Shown here: piece by piece, positions 1 to 6,027 of the stretch
How the letters are laid out: each line of letters starts with the position of its first letter
How positions within the stretch are numbered: the stretch's first letter is position 1
The notes under the pieces: model-generated
Seen by the model: the letters and a program-made list of their open reading frames with translations, nothing else
Told to the model about the DNA's origin: nothing
The model's database searches: none
Program-made: the position numbers and the translations under genes
Assembly: GCA_012514925.1 (NCBI GenBank)
Contig: JAAYZI010000186.1
Span: forward strand, 1-7,836
DNA from: Deltaproteobacteria bacterium
GTDB lineage: Bacteria > Bdellovibrionota_C > UBA2361 > JAAYZI01
Direction of reading: 5' to 3'
DNA: 7,836 nt

Positions 1-301
1 TATCAATTACCAGCAGTGCCTCATCCTCGTACAAAATCGTCAGAGGAAAATTAAACGGCTTTAAATGGCTGGGTTCAGGTTCAGGTAGCTCCACCCTCAC
101 CAAAGACCCCGGTTTAAGAGTGTGCCCAGCTTTAGTGACCGTGCAACCGTCAACCGAAACCGAACCCCGCTCAATCCTAAGCTTTACCTGAGAGCGGGCA
201 AGCTCGGCATACTCAGGTTCAGCCGCCAGAGCATTCACCAAGAAAACGTCTAGACGACAATTTTTAGCGCCCTCATATAGAATTTCAACAATAGCGCTCA
301 A
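1..301 (-). CDS. RluA/RluD-family pseudouridine synthase, N-terminal part (cut by left edge)
   Basis: This is the first 100 codons of a protein whose family converts specific uridines in rRNA or tRNA to pseudouridine. I read it from a TTG start at 301-299. An AAGGAGG Shine-Dalgarno lies about 6 nt upstream, inside the end of ribF, and no in-frame ATG fits better. Residues 16-72 look like an S4 RNA-binding domain: RLDVFL, then LARSQVKLRIERGSVSVDG, then a K-A-G-x-x-L-K-P-G turn. Next come a short acidic, proline-rich linker and LTILYEDEALLVID (87-100), the typical entry to the RluA catalytic domain. The catalytic HRLD-type motif lies beyond the edge and is not seen. The gene overlaps ribF by 17 nt in another frame, so it is probably translationally coupled to it. 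Which member of the family (RluA, RluC or RluD type) cannot be settled from this fragment. Confidence 0.88.
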   Translation of the reverse strand, partial: MSAIVEILYEGAKNCRLDVFLVNALAAEPEYAELARSQVKLRIERGSVSVDGCTVTKAGHTLKPGSLVRVELPEPEPSHLKPFNFPLTILYEDEALLVID

Positions 302-1271
302 GCCAAGCCTCCTTTACATTGGTCTTTGCTAGCAGCAACCTAGCGTGATCCACATCACTTCCAATCTGCCTTTGCAATGCAGAAATATCTTTAAAGGTTA
401 GTTCGTTTCTAATTTTCTCCAAAAAAGCAACCTGAATGCGCTTTCCATAAAGATCTAGACCATTGTAATCCAGCAGATGTGTCTCAACCGTCACTGGCCC
501 TCTGCCAAAGGTGGGCCGCACTCCCACATCTATTACGGCCTCATAGCGCTTACCATCGACTTGCGCAAAGCCCGCATACACCCCAATCGCGGGAAGAATC
601 TGGGAGGTTGGCCCCAAATTGGCGGTTGGAAAACCCAGTATCTTCCCTCCGCGGCCATCTCCCCTCACCACACGGGCCTGCAAAATGTATGGTCTGCCTA
701 ACAAGGAGCTTAAACCTGAGAGTTCTCCACGCCCAATTAGTTCCCGAATGCGCCGTGACCCGATCTTAGCGCCCGGCTCACCCACAAACGGCACTATTAT
801 AAGGCGACAACCTCTGGAGCTTAAAAAATCGGAGATAAAAGCGGCATTTGCCACGCGATTACAACCTAAGGTTATATCAGGACCCGCTACCAGAGTATTA
901 GCCCGCAGCTGATCTAAAAGAACAGAACTTAGAAACTGCTCCGCGCTTTTAGCTGCTAGCTCCTTGGTGAAACGCATCTCGTAAAGACAATCAACGCCTG
1001 CCCTGCCTAACAGCTCAAGCTTTTGCCTGAGAGAAGTAATCAGCGGAATCGTTTCCGCCCGCCCTAACACCATTGCAGGATGAGGATGAAAAGAGACCAA
1101 GACCAGGGTACCGCTTCGCCTTGCAGAGTCGGTACGCCCTGCCAGAAGCGCCATCTGAGAGAGCAGCGCTTGGTGCCCTCGATGCAATCCATCGAAATTA
1201 CCGATCGCGACAATAACAGGCGCCTCGAAGCGAGGCAGCCTCGAAGGATCTCGCGCCAACAGAGTTTTCAT
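285..1271 (-). CDS. ribF: Bifunctional riboflavin kinase / FMN adenylyltransferase
   Basis: RibF is a cytoplasmic enzyme that phosphorylates riboflavin to FMN and then adenylates FMN to FAD. The protein has 328 residues, close to the usual length. The N-terminal nucleotidyltransferase domain has GNFDGLHRGHQ (24-34, the HxGH signature) and FHPHP (61-65). The C-terminal kinase domain starts near 190 and has GFPTAN (213-218), PAIGVYAG (227-234) and VETHLLDY (262-269) with the expected catalytic glutamate at 263. Two adenylyltransferase motifs are unusual. The segment normally like GxDFxFG reads AGPDITLG (129-136), and the normally SSTRIR-like segment reads GSRRIR (171-176). The kinase half looks fully intact; the adenylyltransferase half is less certain. 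The ATG at 1271 has no clear Shine-Dalgarno. It follows cpoB by 45 nt and overlaps the next gene. Confidence 0.95.
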   Translation of the reverse strand: MKTLLARDPSRLPRFEAPVIVAIGNFDGLHRGHQALLSQMALLAGRTDSARRSGTLVLVSFHPHPAMVLGRAETIPLITSLRQKLELLGRAGVDCLYEMRFTKELAAKSAEQFLSSVLLDQLRANTLVAGPDITLGCNRVANAAFISDFLSSRGCRLIIVPFVGEPGAKIGSRRIRELIGRGELSGLSSLLGRPYILQARVVRGDGRGGKILGFPTANLGPTSQILPAIGVYAGFAQVDGKRYEAVIDVGVRPTFGRGPVTVETHLLDYNGLDLYGKRIQVAFLEKIRNELTFKDISALQRQIGSDVDHARLLLAKTNVKEAWLERYC

Positions 1272-1316
1272 AGAAACTACTACAACGAACCAAGAGAGTA
1301 ATACAGCCCCCGGCTT

Positions 1317-2099
1317 TTAGATCTCCCGCAAACGATCCCGCGCCACCGCCGCTTCAGGAGAGCTCGGAAATTCAGCAATCAACTTCCGCAGAGTCACGCG
1401 CGCAGTTTCAACATCCCCTAGACGCACAAACACAGACGCCTGTCTAAGTAACCCCAAAGCTGTACGGGCGTGCCCAGGAAAAGACGTTATCAGCTCCTGA
1501 TAGCCTCCCAAAGCGGCGCGATTATCGCCAAGCCCATCGAAACAAACCCCTTTCCAAAAAAGGATCTCAGCCGTTCCAGCGTCCCGGGAATTTTGCTCCA
1601 CGGCGCGCTGAAGGGCCAGGAGAGCCCCATTAAAGTTAGAGGCGCGTATTAGCGCTAGCGCCTCCCCAAAAGACCTGGCGGCATCTGGACGCGGCAGACG
1701 AGCCGCAAAGACCTCATCGGCCTCAAGCGTCGCCAAAGGCACAATCGCAGGTGGAAGCTGCGGCACTGCTGGATTCCCCGCAACTCCCACAATCGGCGCA
1801 AACGGCCGAACCTCCGCCGCCCCGGCCCCCGGCTGTACGTTGCTTTGACGGTGCTGTAATTCCTGCACGACCCCCGCCAACTCTCCCACGCGAGTTTCGA
1901 GCGCGCTGATCTGCGTGAGCTGCTCAGATTGTTGCCCACGCATATCATTTAGCTTACGCTCCAATAAACGTACATCACGCTCCAGCTGGTCAACTGGGGC
2001 GCAACCGCCAGCCCAGAGGCAAACCGCCGAAAGCATCACCAACTGAGCACCCACACAAACATTAACACGCATTTTATGAAACAATTCTGATAACATCAC
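1317..2099 (-). CDS. cpoB: CpoB/YbgF-type Tol-associated TPR protein (probable lipoprotein)
   Basis: In the known family CpoB is periplasmic and coordinates the Tol machine with peptidoglycan synthesis at constriction. It is called here from architecture and position: an N-terminal signal, a coiled coil at about 38-85 (LERDVRLLERKLNDM onward), a proline- and alanine-rich linker (88-125), and a C-terminal TPR region (about 142-256) with paired helices such as ALLALQRAVEQN and ending in IAEFPSSPEAAVARDRL. The 260 residues match the usual size. The signal ends in LWAGGC with cysteine at 33, an imperfect lipobox (alanine at -3), so it may be a lipoprotein. That differs from the soluble E. coli protein. 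The start is ambiguous: GTG at 2099 or ATG at 2096, both just after GAGG. An ATG at codon 10 would give a shorter signal but has no Shine-Dalgarno. It follows tolB after a 201-nt gap. Confidence 0.87.
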   Translation of the reverse strand: MMLSELFHKMRVNVCVGAQLVMLSAVCLWAGGCAPVDQLERDVRLLERKLNDMRGQQSEQLTQISALETRVGELAGVVQELQHRQSNVQPGAGAAEVRPFAPIVGVAGNPAVPQLPPAIVPLATLEADEVFAARLPRPDAARSFGEALALIRASNFNGALLALQRAVEQNSRDAGTAEILFWKGVCFDGLGDNRAALGGYQELITSFPGHARTALGLLRQASVFVRLGDVETARVTLRKLIAEFPSSPEAAVARDRLREI

Positions 2100-2153
2100 A
2101 CCTCGTCATCATGGCAGCACGCTCTCCAACCCGGGCCCTAGTTAAACATCCGA

Positions 2154-2183
2154 TATCTACCTTAGAACTTTATCCATGCACAA
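2154..2183 (-). promoter_or_regulatory. Possible promoter for cpoB
   Basis: On the minus strand TTGTGC (2183-2178) and TAGATA (2159-2154) are separated by 18 nt and lie about 55 nt upstream of the cpoB start. Both hexamers match sigma-70 boxes only partly. The wide gap after tolB makes a separate promoter plausible, but this is a pattern match only. Confidence 0.3.
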
Positions 2184-2206
2184 GTTTAAGGGTTACACCA
2201 GTGTGA

Positions 2207-2266
2207 GTAGCCGTCCACATGAATATTAAGTTAGGAAATTACAATGTGTTACCAGTATGATTATCA
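2207..2266 (-). repeat. Dispersed 60-nt intergenic repeat, copy 1
   Basis: Read on the minus strand, this segment aligns without gaps to 6928-6987 on the plus strand: 51 of 60 positions are identical by hand count. Conserved blocks in order are TGATAATC, ACTGGTAACACA, TGTAAT, TTAATATTCATGTG, ACGG and TAC. Most differences cluster in an 8-nt spacer after TGTAAT. Similarity stops abruptly at both ends. The family is not recognised. It lies between tolB and cpoB and overlaps no gene. Confidence 0.85.
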
Positions 2267-2300
2267 AGGGGGAAAAATACCAAGAGCACACACTTACAGC

Positions 2301-3593
2301 TTACGGAACAACCGCCCCCCAAGCCGGTTCACTATCGCCGCTCTTTCCAAATGTGATCTGCTGAATATTAGCGCCCTCGTTAGTCATAATCGCTATATTT
2401 GACACCCTACCGCGACCAAACGTCGTTCCAAAGGCTATAAACCGCCCATCCGGAGACCATGATGGGTCTTCATTATCCCCAAAAGAAGTAAGTTGAAGCG
2501 CCTCAGATCCATCCGGGTTAGAGGTGAAGATCTGAAAACCTGCATCAACACGGCAAACAAACGCAAGCCGGTCCCCTTTCGGAGACCATTTCGGAGATGT
2601 GCAATAATTAGATGACACAAAGCTAATACGCCTAACCCCAGAACCATCTGCATTCATGGTGTAGATCTGCGGCCCTCCCGCCCGATTCGAACAGAATACA
2701 ATACGTCTGTAGTCAGGCGACCAGTCCGGTGAAACGTCAATAACGCCGGTACTGGAAGTAATTCGCCTTAATACCATCCCATCTAAATTCACCAGCACGA
2801 TCTCGTACTCTTTTCCAACCGTGCGCGAAGTCAAGATCTGAGTGCCGTTTCCGGAGAACTTGGCTCCGATTTCAAGCCCGGGCCCTTTAGTCACCTGCTT
2901 AATGTGCCTGCTAGCGACATCGATGATGTAAAGGTCTGGCACCCTGGTGCGGTAGGATGTGTAAACCAAAAGACTACCAGTCGGATTCCATGAGGATGAC
3001 ATCGCCAAGCCGCGATCATTTGTTAACTGACGCACGTTGCTGCCATCCATATCCATAACGAACAGCTCCTTAAAACGCCCCACCCTGCCGGTAAAGGCGA
3101 TCTGGCTACCGAATACTCCCCGCTGGCCCGTAAAAAAGAGCATGATTTCATTGGCGAAGCGGTGTGCGATGCGCCGCATCTGGCTAGCATCCCCTTCATA
3201 CTCCTTGCCCAACACCACCTTCCTACGCTGCACATCATGCAGATAAAGCTGAACTTTAGTACGGCTTCCAGCACTGTGAACCACACCGCGCACCAATCCC
3301 TCTACGCCGATTACACTCCAATCACTGTACGCCAGCTCATCCGGCCCGCCGCACTTTCCGGGAGTCTCAATATAGGCGTTCGGGTCAATTACATTAAAAT
3401 AGCCAGACAGCTCCAAGTCACGCGCTACCACGGCGGGGATCTCTCTTACGGCGTCAGATTGTCCGGAGGCCAAGCACAAGCGTGGCAGTGCGATCGGATA
3501 AAGCTTACCGGCACCTCTAACGCTAAGCTTAGTTTGAGCTAAAGCGTCGCCCCAAAAACAGCACAGCAACAAAAACCATACAAGCCTTCTCAT
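2301..3593 (-). CDS. tolB: Periplasmic Tol protein TolB (beta-propeller)
   Basis: TolB is the periplasmic component that in the known system binds Pal and is released by TolA. The 430-residue length is normal. A signal peptide (MRRLVWFLLLCCFWGDALA) is followed by a likely cut before Gln20. The TolB N-terminal domain covers about 20-155. A six-bladed PD40/WD40-like propeller follows, with repeated W-S/N-P and D-G-S elements: FTGRVGRFKELFVMDMDGSN (167-186), SWNPTGSLLVY (201-211), KFSGNGTQIL (245-254), DWSPDYRRIVF (290-300), KWSPKGDRLAF (335-345) and SWSPDGRFIAF (378-388), closing with EPAWG. The ATG at 3593 has AGGAGG 8 nt upstream, and this overlaps the tolA stop codon. Only 12 nt separate it from tolA, so coupling is likely. 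Pal, its usual partner, is not encoded here. Confidence 0.97.
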   Translation of the reverse strand: MRRLVWFLLLCCFWGDALAQTKLSVRGAGKLYPIALPRLCLASGQSDAVREIPAVVARDLELSGYFNVIDPNAYIETPGKCGGPDELAYSDWSVIGVEGLVRGVVHSAGSRTKVQLYLHDVQRRKVVLGKEYEGDASQMRRIAHRFANEIMLFFTGQRGVFGSQIAFTGRVGRFKELFVMDMDGSNVRQLTNDRGLAMSSSWNPTGSLLVYTSYRTRVPDLYIIDVASRHIKQVTKGPGLEIGAKFSGNGTQILTSRTVGKEYEIVLVNLDGMVLRRITSSTGVIDVSPDWSPDYRRIVFCSNRAGGPQIYTMNADGSGVRRISFVSSNYCTSPKWSPKGDRLAFVCRVDAGFQIFTSNPDGSEALQLTSFGDNEDPSWSPDGRFIAFGTTFGRGRVSNIAIMTNEGANIQQITFGKSGDSEPAWGAVVP

Positions 3594-3605
3594 GGCAGAG
3601 ACCTC

Positions 3606-4508
3606 CTAGCTAGGTTCAAAGTCCAACTCAACAAACTTAAAGTCATTGTAAAACATGGGAGGAGGCGCAGGCACCGGGCTGGCCTTGCTAATCGCGCGCA
3701 GTACCGACTCGTCGTAGGGAGCGTTTCCAGAGCTACGCAGCAACTTTATATTACTGATCTCTCCCGCCTGAGATATCTCAAACGTAACCGTGGTCTGCAG
3801 CGCAGCCGTCGGATCAAACCAGTTCCACCCTCGTTTAATGTAGCTCTCAAGCAAGTCTTTGTACAGGAACCACTCCGGTGGGCGCACCAACCCTCCTCCC
3901 ATTCCTTTTCCACCGCGGCCATCTCCGCCAAACCCTTTTCCTCCGGCGTCTGTGGACTCACCCAGATAACGCTGCATGGCTTGCTGATATTGACTATTGA
4001 TTTCCGCCACACTAGAAGGCTTAGCCGACGACTGTGTTGGTTTTGCCTGTACGTCTGTCTCATTTTTTTTCACAGCTTCAGCGGGAGAAGCTTGAGCCGC
4101 AACACTTGCTTGTGGCTTCGGCTCCGGACGCGGCTCTTCTTTCTTTTTGTTGATCACAACCTCCGCCTTTTCCTTGACGGTCGGGGTGGTTTTAATGGTT
4201 TCTTTCTTCTGCTCTTGTTTAACAACGGGATCTTTCTTGACTTCTGCTGGCTTAGGTTTCACCTTGGGTGCAGCCACTTTTTTAGGAGGCACAACCACGG
4301 TGGGTTTGTTGGTTTTTGGGATCTGGCTTATTCCCCCTCTTAGCGCGCTTCCCTCCAAGGTTACTGAATAAACCACCGGGGGAGAAGGTTTGCCAGGCCG
4401 TGGCGCCGCTCCAAACAGCAAGATAAACATAAAAAAAATGTGCGCCAGGCATGAGGCTAGAAACGCCGACCAAAGATACCGTTCCTGCTCCACCTCCAAC
4501 ACATTCAC
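3606..4508 (-). CDS. tolA: TolA, inner-membrane-anchored periplasm-spanning protein
   Basis: TolA carries energy from TolQR to the outer-membrane side. The 300 residues show the family's three-part plan. One membrane helix (about 13-34, FLASCLAHIFFMFILLFG) follows a short cytoplasmic N-terminus. Next is a long linker rich in Lys, Pro, Val, Glu and Ala (about 62-165). The C-terminal TonB/TolA-type domain (about 212-297) has WFLYKDLLESYIKRGWNW, TTVTFEISQAGEISNIKLLRSSGN and SVLRAISKASPVPAPP. A glycine-rich hinge (189-206, GGKGFGGDGRGGKGMGGG) precedes the last domain. The linker is proline-lysine rich, closer to TonB than to the helical E. coli TolA linker, but tolQR/tolB context supports TolA. 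The GTG start at 4508 lies 3 nt after tolR. Its Shine-Dalgarno is weak (AAGAAG), so coupling is likely. Confidence 0.94.
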   Translation of the reverse strand: MNVLEVEQERYLWSAFLASCLAHIFFMFILLFGAAPRPGKPSPPVVYSVTLEGSALRGGISQIPKTNKPTVVVPPKKVAAPKVKPKPAEVKKDPVVKQEQKKETIKTTPTVKEKAEVVINKKKEEPRPEPKPQASVAAQASPAEAVKKNETDVQAKPTQSSAKPSSVAEINSQYQQAMQRYLGESTDAGGKGFGGDGRGGKGMGGGLVRPPEWFLYKDLLESYIKRGWNWFDPTAALQTTVTFEISQAGEISNIKLLRSSGNAPYDESVLRAISKASPVPAPPPMFYNDFKFVELDFEPS

Positions 4509-4511
4509 GGC

Positions 4512-4970
4512 TTACTTCTTCTTTTTATCCACCATGCGGGTTTCCGAAACATCTGGAGGAGCCGAAATCAATCCGATCTGATTGATGCCGCTCTCGTGAA
4601 GTTTGGCCATGACAGACATAACCCGCCCATAAACCAACTCGCTGTCCGCGCGGATGTAGACTTTACGATCAGCCGCCTGACGAGCTTCCATCACCGCCGT
4701 AATTTTTTTAGGGAGATCGGAAAGGTCTATCACGTTGTCCTTCCCAATGAAGATCGTGCCCTTATGATCTATGGAGATCACCACCTGTTCATCAGCGCCA
4801 CCGGCTACCGGTCCGGCAGCGACCTTCGGCAAATTGACATCTACCCCCTGTTGCATCATCGGCGCGGTAATCATAAAGACCACCAACAGCACCAAGGCCA
4901 CATCCACAAACGGCGTGACGTTGATATTTGCTGCAGGGCTATAACCATCAAAATTTGAAGATCCCGCCAT
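4512..4970 (-). CDS. tolR: TolR, ExbD/TolR-family proton-channel subunit
   Basis: TolR pairs with TolQ in the inner membrane and uses the proton gradient to drive TolA. The 152 residues include one N-terminal membrane helix (about 19-38). The conserved NVTPFVDVALVLLVVFMIT block (17-35) carries the proton-relay aspartate at 23. The periplasmic domain ends with the family block VYIRADSELVYGRVMSVMAKLHESGINQIGL (104-134). The last six residues form a basic tail (DKKKK). The ATG at 4970 is preceded by GGGAGG in a long purine-rich stretch. It lies 34 nt after tolQ and 3 nt before tolA. Confidence 0.96.
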   Translation of the reverse strand: MAGSSNFDGYSPAANINVTPFVDVALVLLVVFMITAPMMQQGVDVNLPKVAAGPVAGGADEQVVISIDHKGTIFIGKDNVIDLSDLPKKITAVMEARQAADRKVYIRADSELVYGRVMSVMAKLHESGINQIGLISAPPDVSETRMVDKKKK

Positions 4971-5004
4971 GACGCCTCCCTCTTCCCTCTTCTCTAGCTT
5001 GCTC

Positions 5005-5709
5005 TTATTTCACAAAAAACCGCGCGGCAATCGACAAGAACTCAGAATTGAAAGCCTCCATCTGCTCCTTAAAATATCGAATGGCCACGACGAAGTAGTT
5101 ATAAGCAACCGCCGCAGGAATCGCTGCCGCCAAACCAATTGCGGTCGTAATCAGAGCTTCTGAAATACCCGGAGCCACAGCCGAAATTGTGGTGTTCTTA
5201 ACTTGGCTCAAACCATTAAAGGCGTTCATAATGCCCCAAACCGTGCCGAACAGACCGATAAACGGAGCAGCGCTAGCCACAGTGGCTAAGAAGGTAACGC
5301 CTTTTTCCAGCTTCAAACCCTCCTTAATCTGCGCTTTTCTAAGAGACCTCTCCAACACTTCAATTTCATCTATGCGCCCGTATCCCTCTTCATCTGCGCG
5401 CTTATCCCGATCCTGCATAAGCTGCCCCAGCTCTTTGTAGCCGCTGGCAAAGACTTGAGCCAAGGGGCTTACGGAGAGCTGTCTGGCTGAATCATCAATA
5501 CGGGAGAGATTACGCGAATCCCAAAAAATTGTGCTGAACTCATCGGACGCCTTACGCGCCCGCCAAAACTGCAAAGTCTTGGCGATGGTTATAGTCCAGC
5601 TCCAAATAGACAAACCCACCAGAGTTAAAAGCGTAGCTTTCACTACCGGTCCGGAACTGGCGATCATCGACCACATATCTGCGTTTAACGACTCTTCCAT
5701 AAAACTCAC
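5005..5709 (-). CDS. tolQ: TolQ, MotA/TolQ/ExbB-family proton-channel subunit
   Basis: TolQ is the multi-pass inner-membrane subunit that forms the proton-driven stator with TolR. Three hydrophobic segments are visible (about 21-44, 137-165 and 178-210), separated by a charged cytoplasmic loop. Signature stretches are ATVASAAPFIGLFGTVWGIMNAF (142-164) and PGISEALITTAIGLAAAIPAAVAYN (180-204), the family's membrane core. The length of 231-234 residues is normal. The listed start is GTG at 5709, but the ATG at 5700, three codons in, is the more usual codon; both have only weak GA-rich upstream sequence. It is the first gene of the minus-strand Tol cluster and is divergent from tpiA. No ybgC-like thioesterase gene lies upstream, unlike in E. 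coli. Confidence 0.96.
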   Translation of the reverse strand: MSFMEESLNADMWSMIASSGPVVKATLLTLVGLSIWSWTITIAKTLQFWRARKASDEFSTIFWDSRNLSRIDDSARQLSVSPLAQVFASGYKELGQLMQDRDKRADEEGYGRIDEIEVLERSLRKAQIKEGLKLEKGVTFLATVASAAPFIGLFGTVWGIMNAFNGLSQVKNTTISAVAPGISEALITTAIGLAAAIPAAVAYNYFVVAIRYFKEQMEAFNSEFLSIAARFFVK

Positions 5710-5786
5710 TCAAAAATAATCACTTACCCTTACGGGCTAACGGGCAATTTTTTGCCACATCAAATCAAAGCTAAATATTACACAGA

Positions 5787-5822
5787 CGCCAGGACTCCAC
5801 CAGCGCGAGCTGGGAAATGGCG
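5787..5822 (+). other. Nested hairpin in the tolQ-tpiA spacer
   Basis: An inner stem CCAGC/GCTGG closes a GCGA tetraloop (5800-5813), which is of the stable GNRA class if transcribed from the plus strand. An outer stem CGCCA (5787-5791) pairs perfectly with TGGCG (5818-5822). No T-run follows on either strand, so it is not a standard terminator. Its transcript and role are unknown. It lies upstream of the tpiA promoter, and on the minus strand it would fall in a tolQ leader. Confidence 0.4.
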
Positions 5823-5915
5823 CAAGTAAACAACTCACACAGAAGAATAAAAATCAAAAAAACTGGTTCTATCCAACTGGCAAAATCCTAATTTACAGGG
5901 CCGCTTTGCACTCTA

Positions 5916-5940
5916 ACTTTAACTGAACTAAAGTTAAAGT
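5916..5940. promoter_or_regulatory. 9-bp perfect inverted repeat upstream of the tpiA promoter
   Basis: ACTTTAACT (5916-5924) and AGTTAAAGT (5932-5940) are perfect inverted copies separated by 7 nt. The right arm ends 13 nt before the proposed -35 of tpiA. The spacing and A/T-rich arms fit a dimeric regulator's operator, and the stem is too weak to be a terminator. The regulator is unknown. Confidence 0.45.
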
Positions 5941-5953
5941 ACCCAACAGGTAA

Positions 5954-5982
5954 TTGTCCTGGTACCCCTAAGGTGCTATTAT
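5954..5982 (+). promoter_or_regulatory. Sigma-70-like promoter for tpiA
   Basis: TTGTCC (5954-5959) and TATTAT (5977-5982) are separated by 17 nt, the best spacing. They lie 45 nt upstream of the tpiA ATG, giving a short leader of about 38 nt. A second register, TTATAC at 5979-5984, has a 19-nt spacer and is less likely. Confidence 0.6.
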
Positions 5983-6027
5983 ACTTGCCTGCGTTACTAA
6001 CAATTTGATTTTACGAGAGAACTTCAT

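Larger units (their letters stand above)
2100..2300. other. Non-coding gap between tolB and cpoB, at the usual place of pal
   Basis: This 201-nt stretch has no credible gene. The left part (2100-2206) is the probable leader of cpoB. The right part (2207-2266) is one copy of the dispersed 60-nt repeat described separately. A purine-rich tract with five G lies at 2268-2272. At 2191-2203 the plus strand reads GGTTACACCAGTG, close to GGTAACACAGTG in the other repeat copy (6941-6952), so a short degenerate extra unit may be present. I found no clear intrinsic terminator after tolB. In most proteobacteria pal sits between tolB and cpoB; here nothing resembling Pal fits. Confidence 0.8.
5710..6027. 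other. Divergent intergenic region between tolQ and tpiA
   Basis: No gene is seen in these 318 nt. From left to right it holds the tolQ leader with a small palindrome (5744-5757, arms GGCAA/TTGCC), a nested hairpin (5787-5822), an A-rich stretch (5841-5871), a 9-bp inverted repeat (5916-5940) and a tpiA promoter (5954-5982). On the minus strand the perfect box TATAAT lies at 5983-5978, overlapping the plus-strand -10, but no good -35 accompanies it. I could not assign a convincing tolQ promoter. Confidence 0.75.

Noticed and set aside
477..1301. Plus-strand open frames inside ribF
   Set aside because: They lie wholly or mostly opposite a strongly supported ribF, have no recognisable domain and no Shine-Dalgarno, and read as low-quality proteins.
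1305..1315. AGCC/GGCT hairpin between cpoB and ribF as a terminator
   Set aside because: The stem is only 4 bp and no T-run follows it on the minus strand.
1655..1948. Second minus-strand frame inside cpoB
   Set aside because: It is a shifted frame of cpoB, arginine- and leucine-rich as expected of a GC-rich shadow, with no domain.
3981..4371. Plus-strand hydrophobic frames opposite tolA
   Set aside because: The leucine/phenylalanine-rich look comes from reading the lysine/proline-rich tolA linker backward. They are antisense shadows.
4506..4508. tolA as TonB instead, because of its proline-lysine linker
   Set aside because: Its position between tolR and tolB, and the overall domain order, favour TolA. 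The C-terminal domains of the two families are related, so sequence alone would not decide.
5710..6027. tRNA or other known RNA gene in the divergent spacer
   Set aside because: No cloverleaf, T-loop GTTCRA motif or acceptor pairing could be found; only short local hairpins are present.
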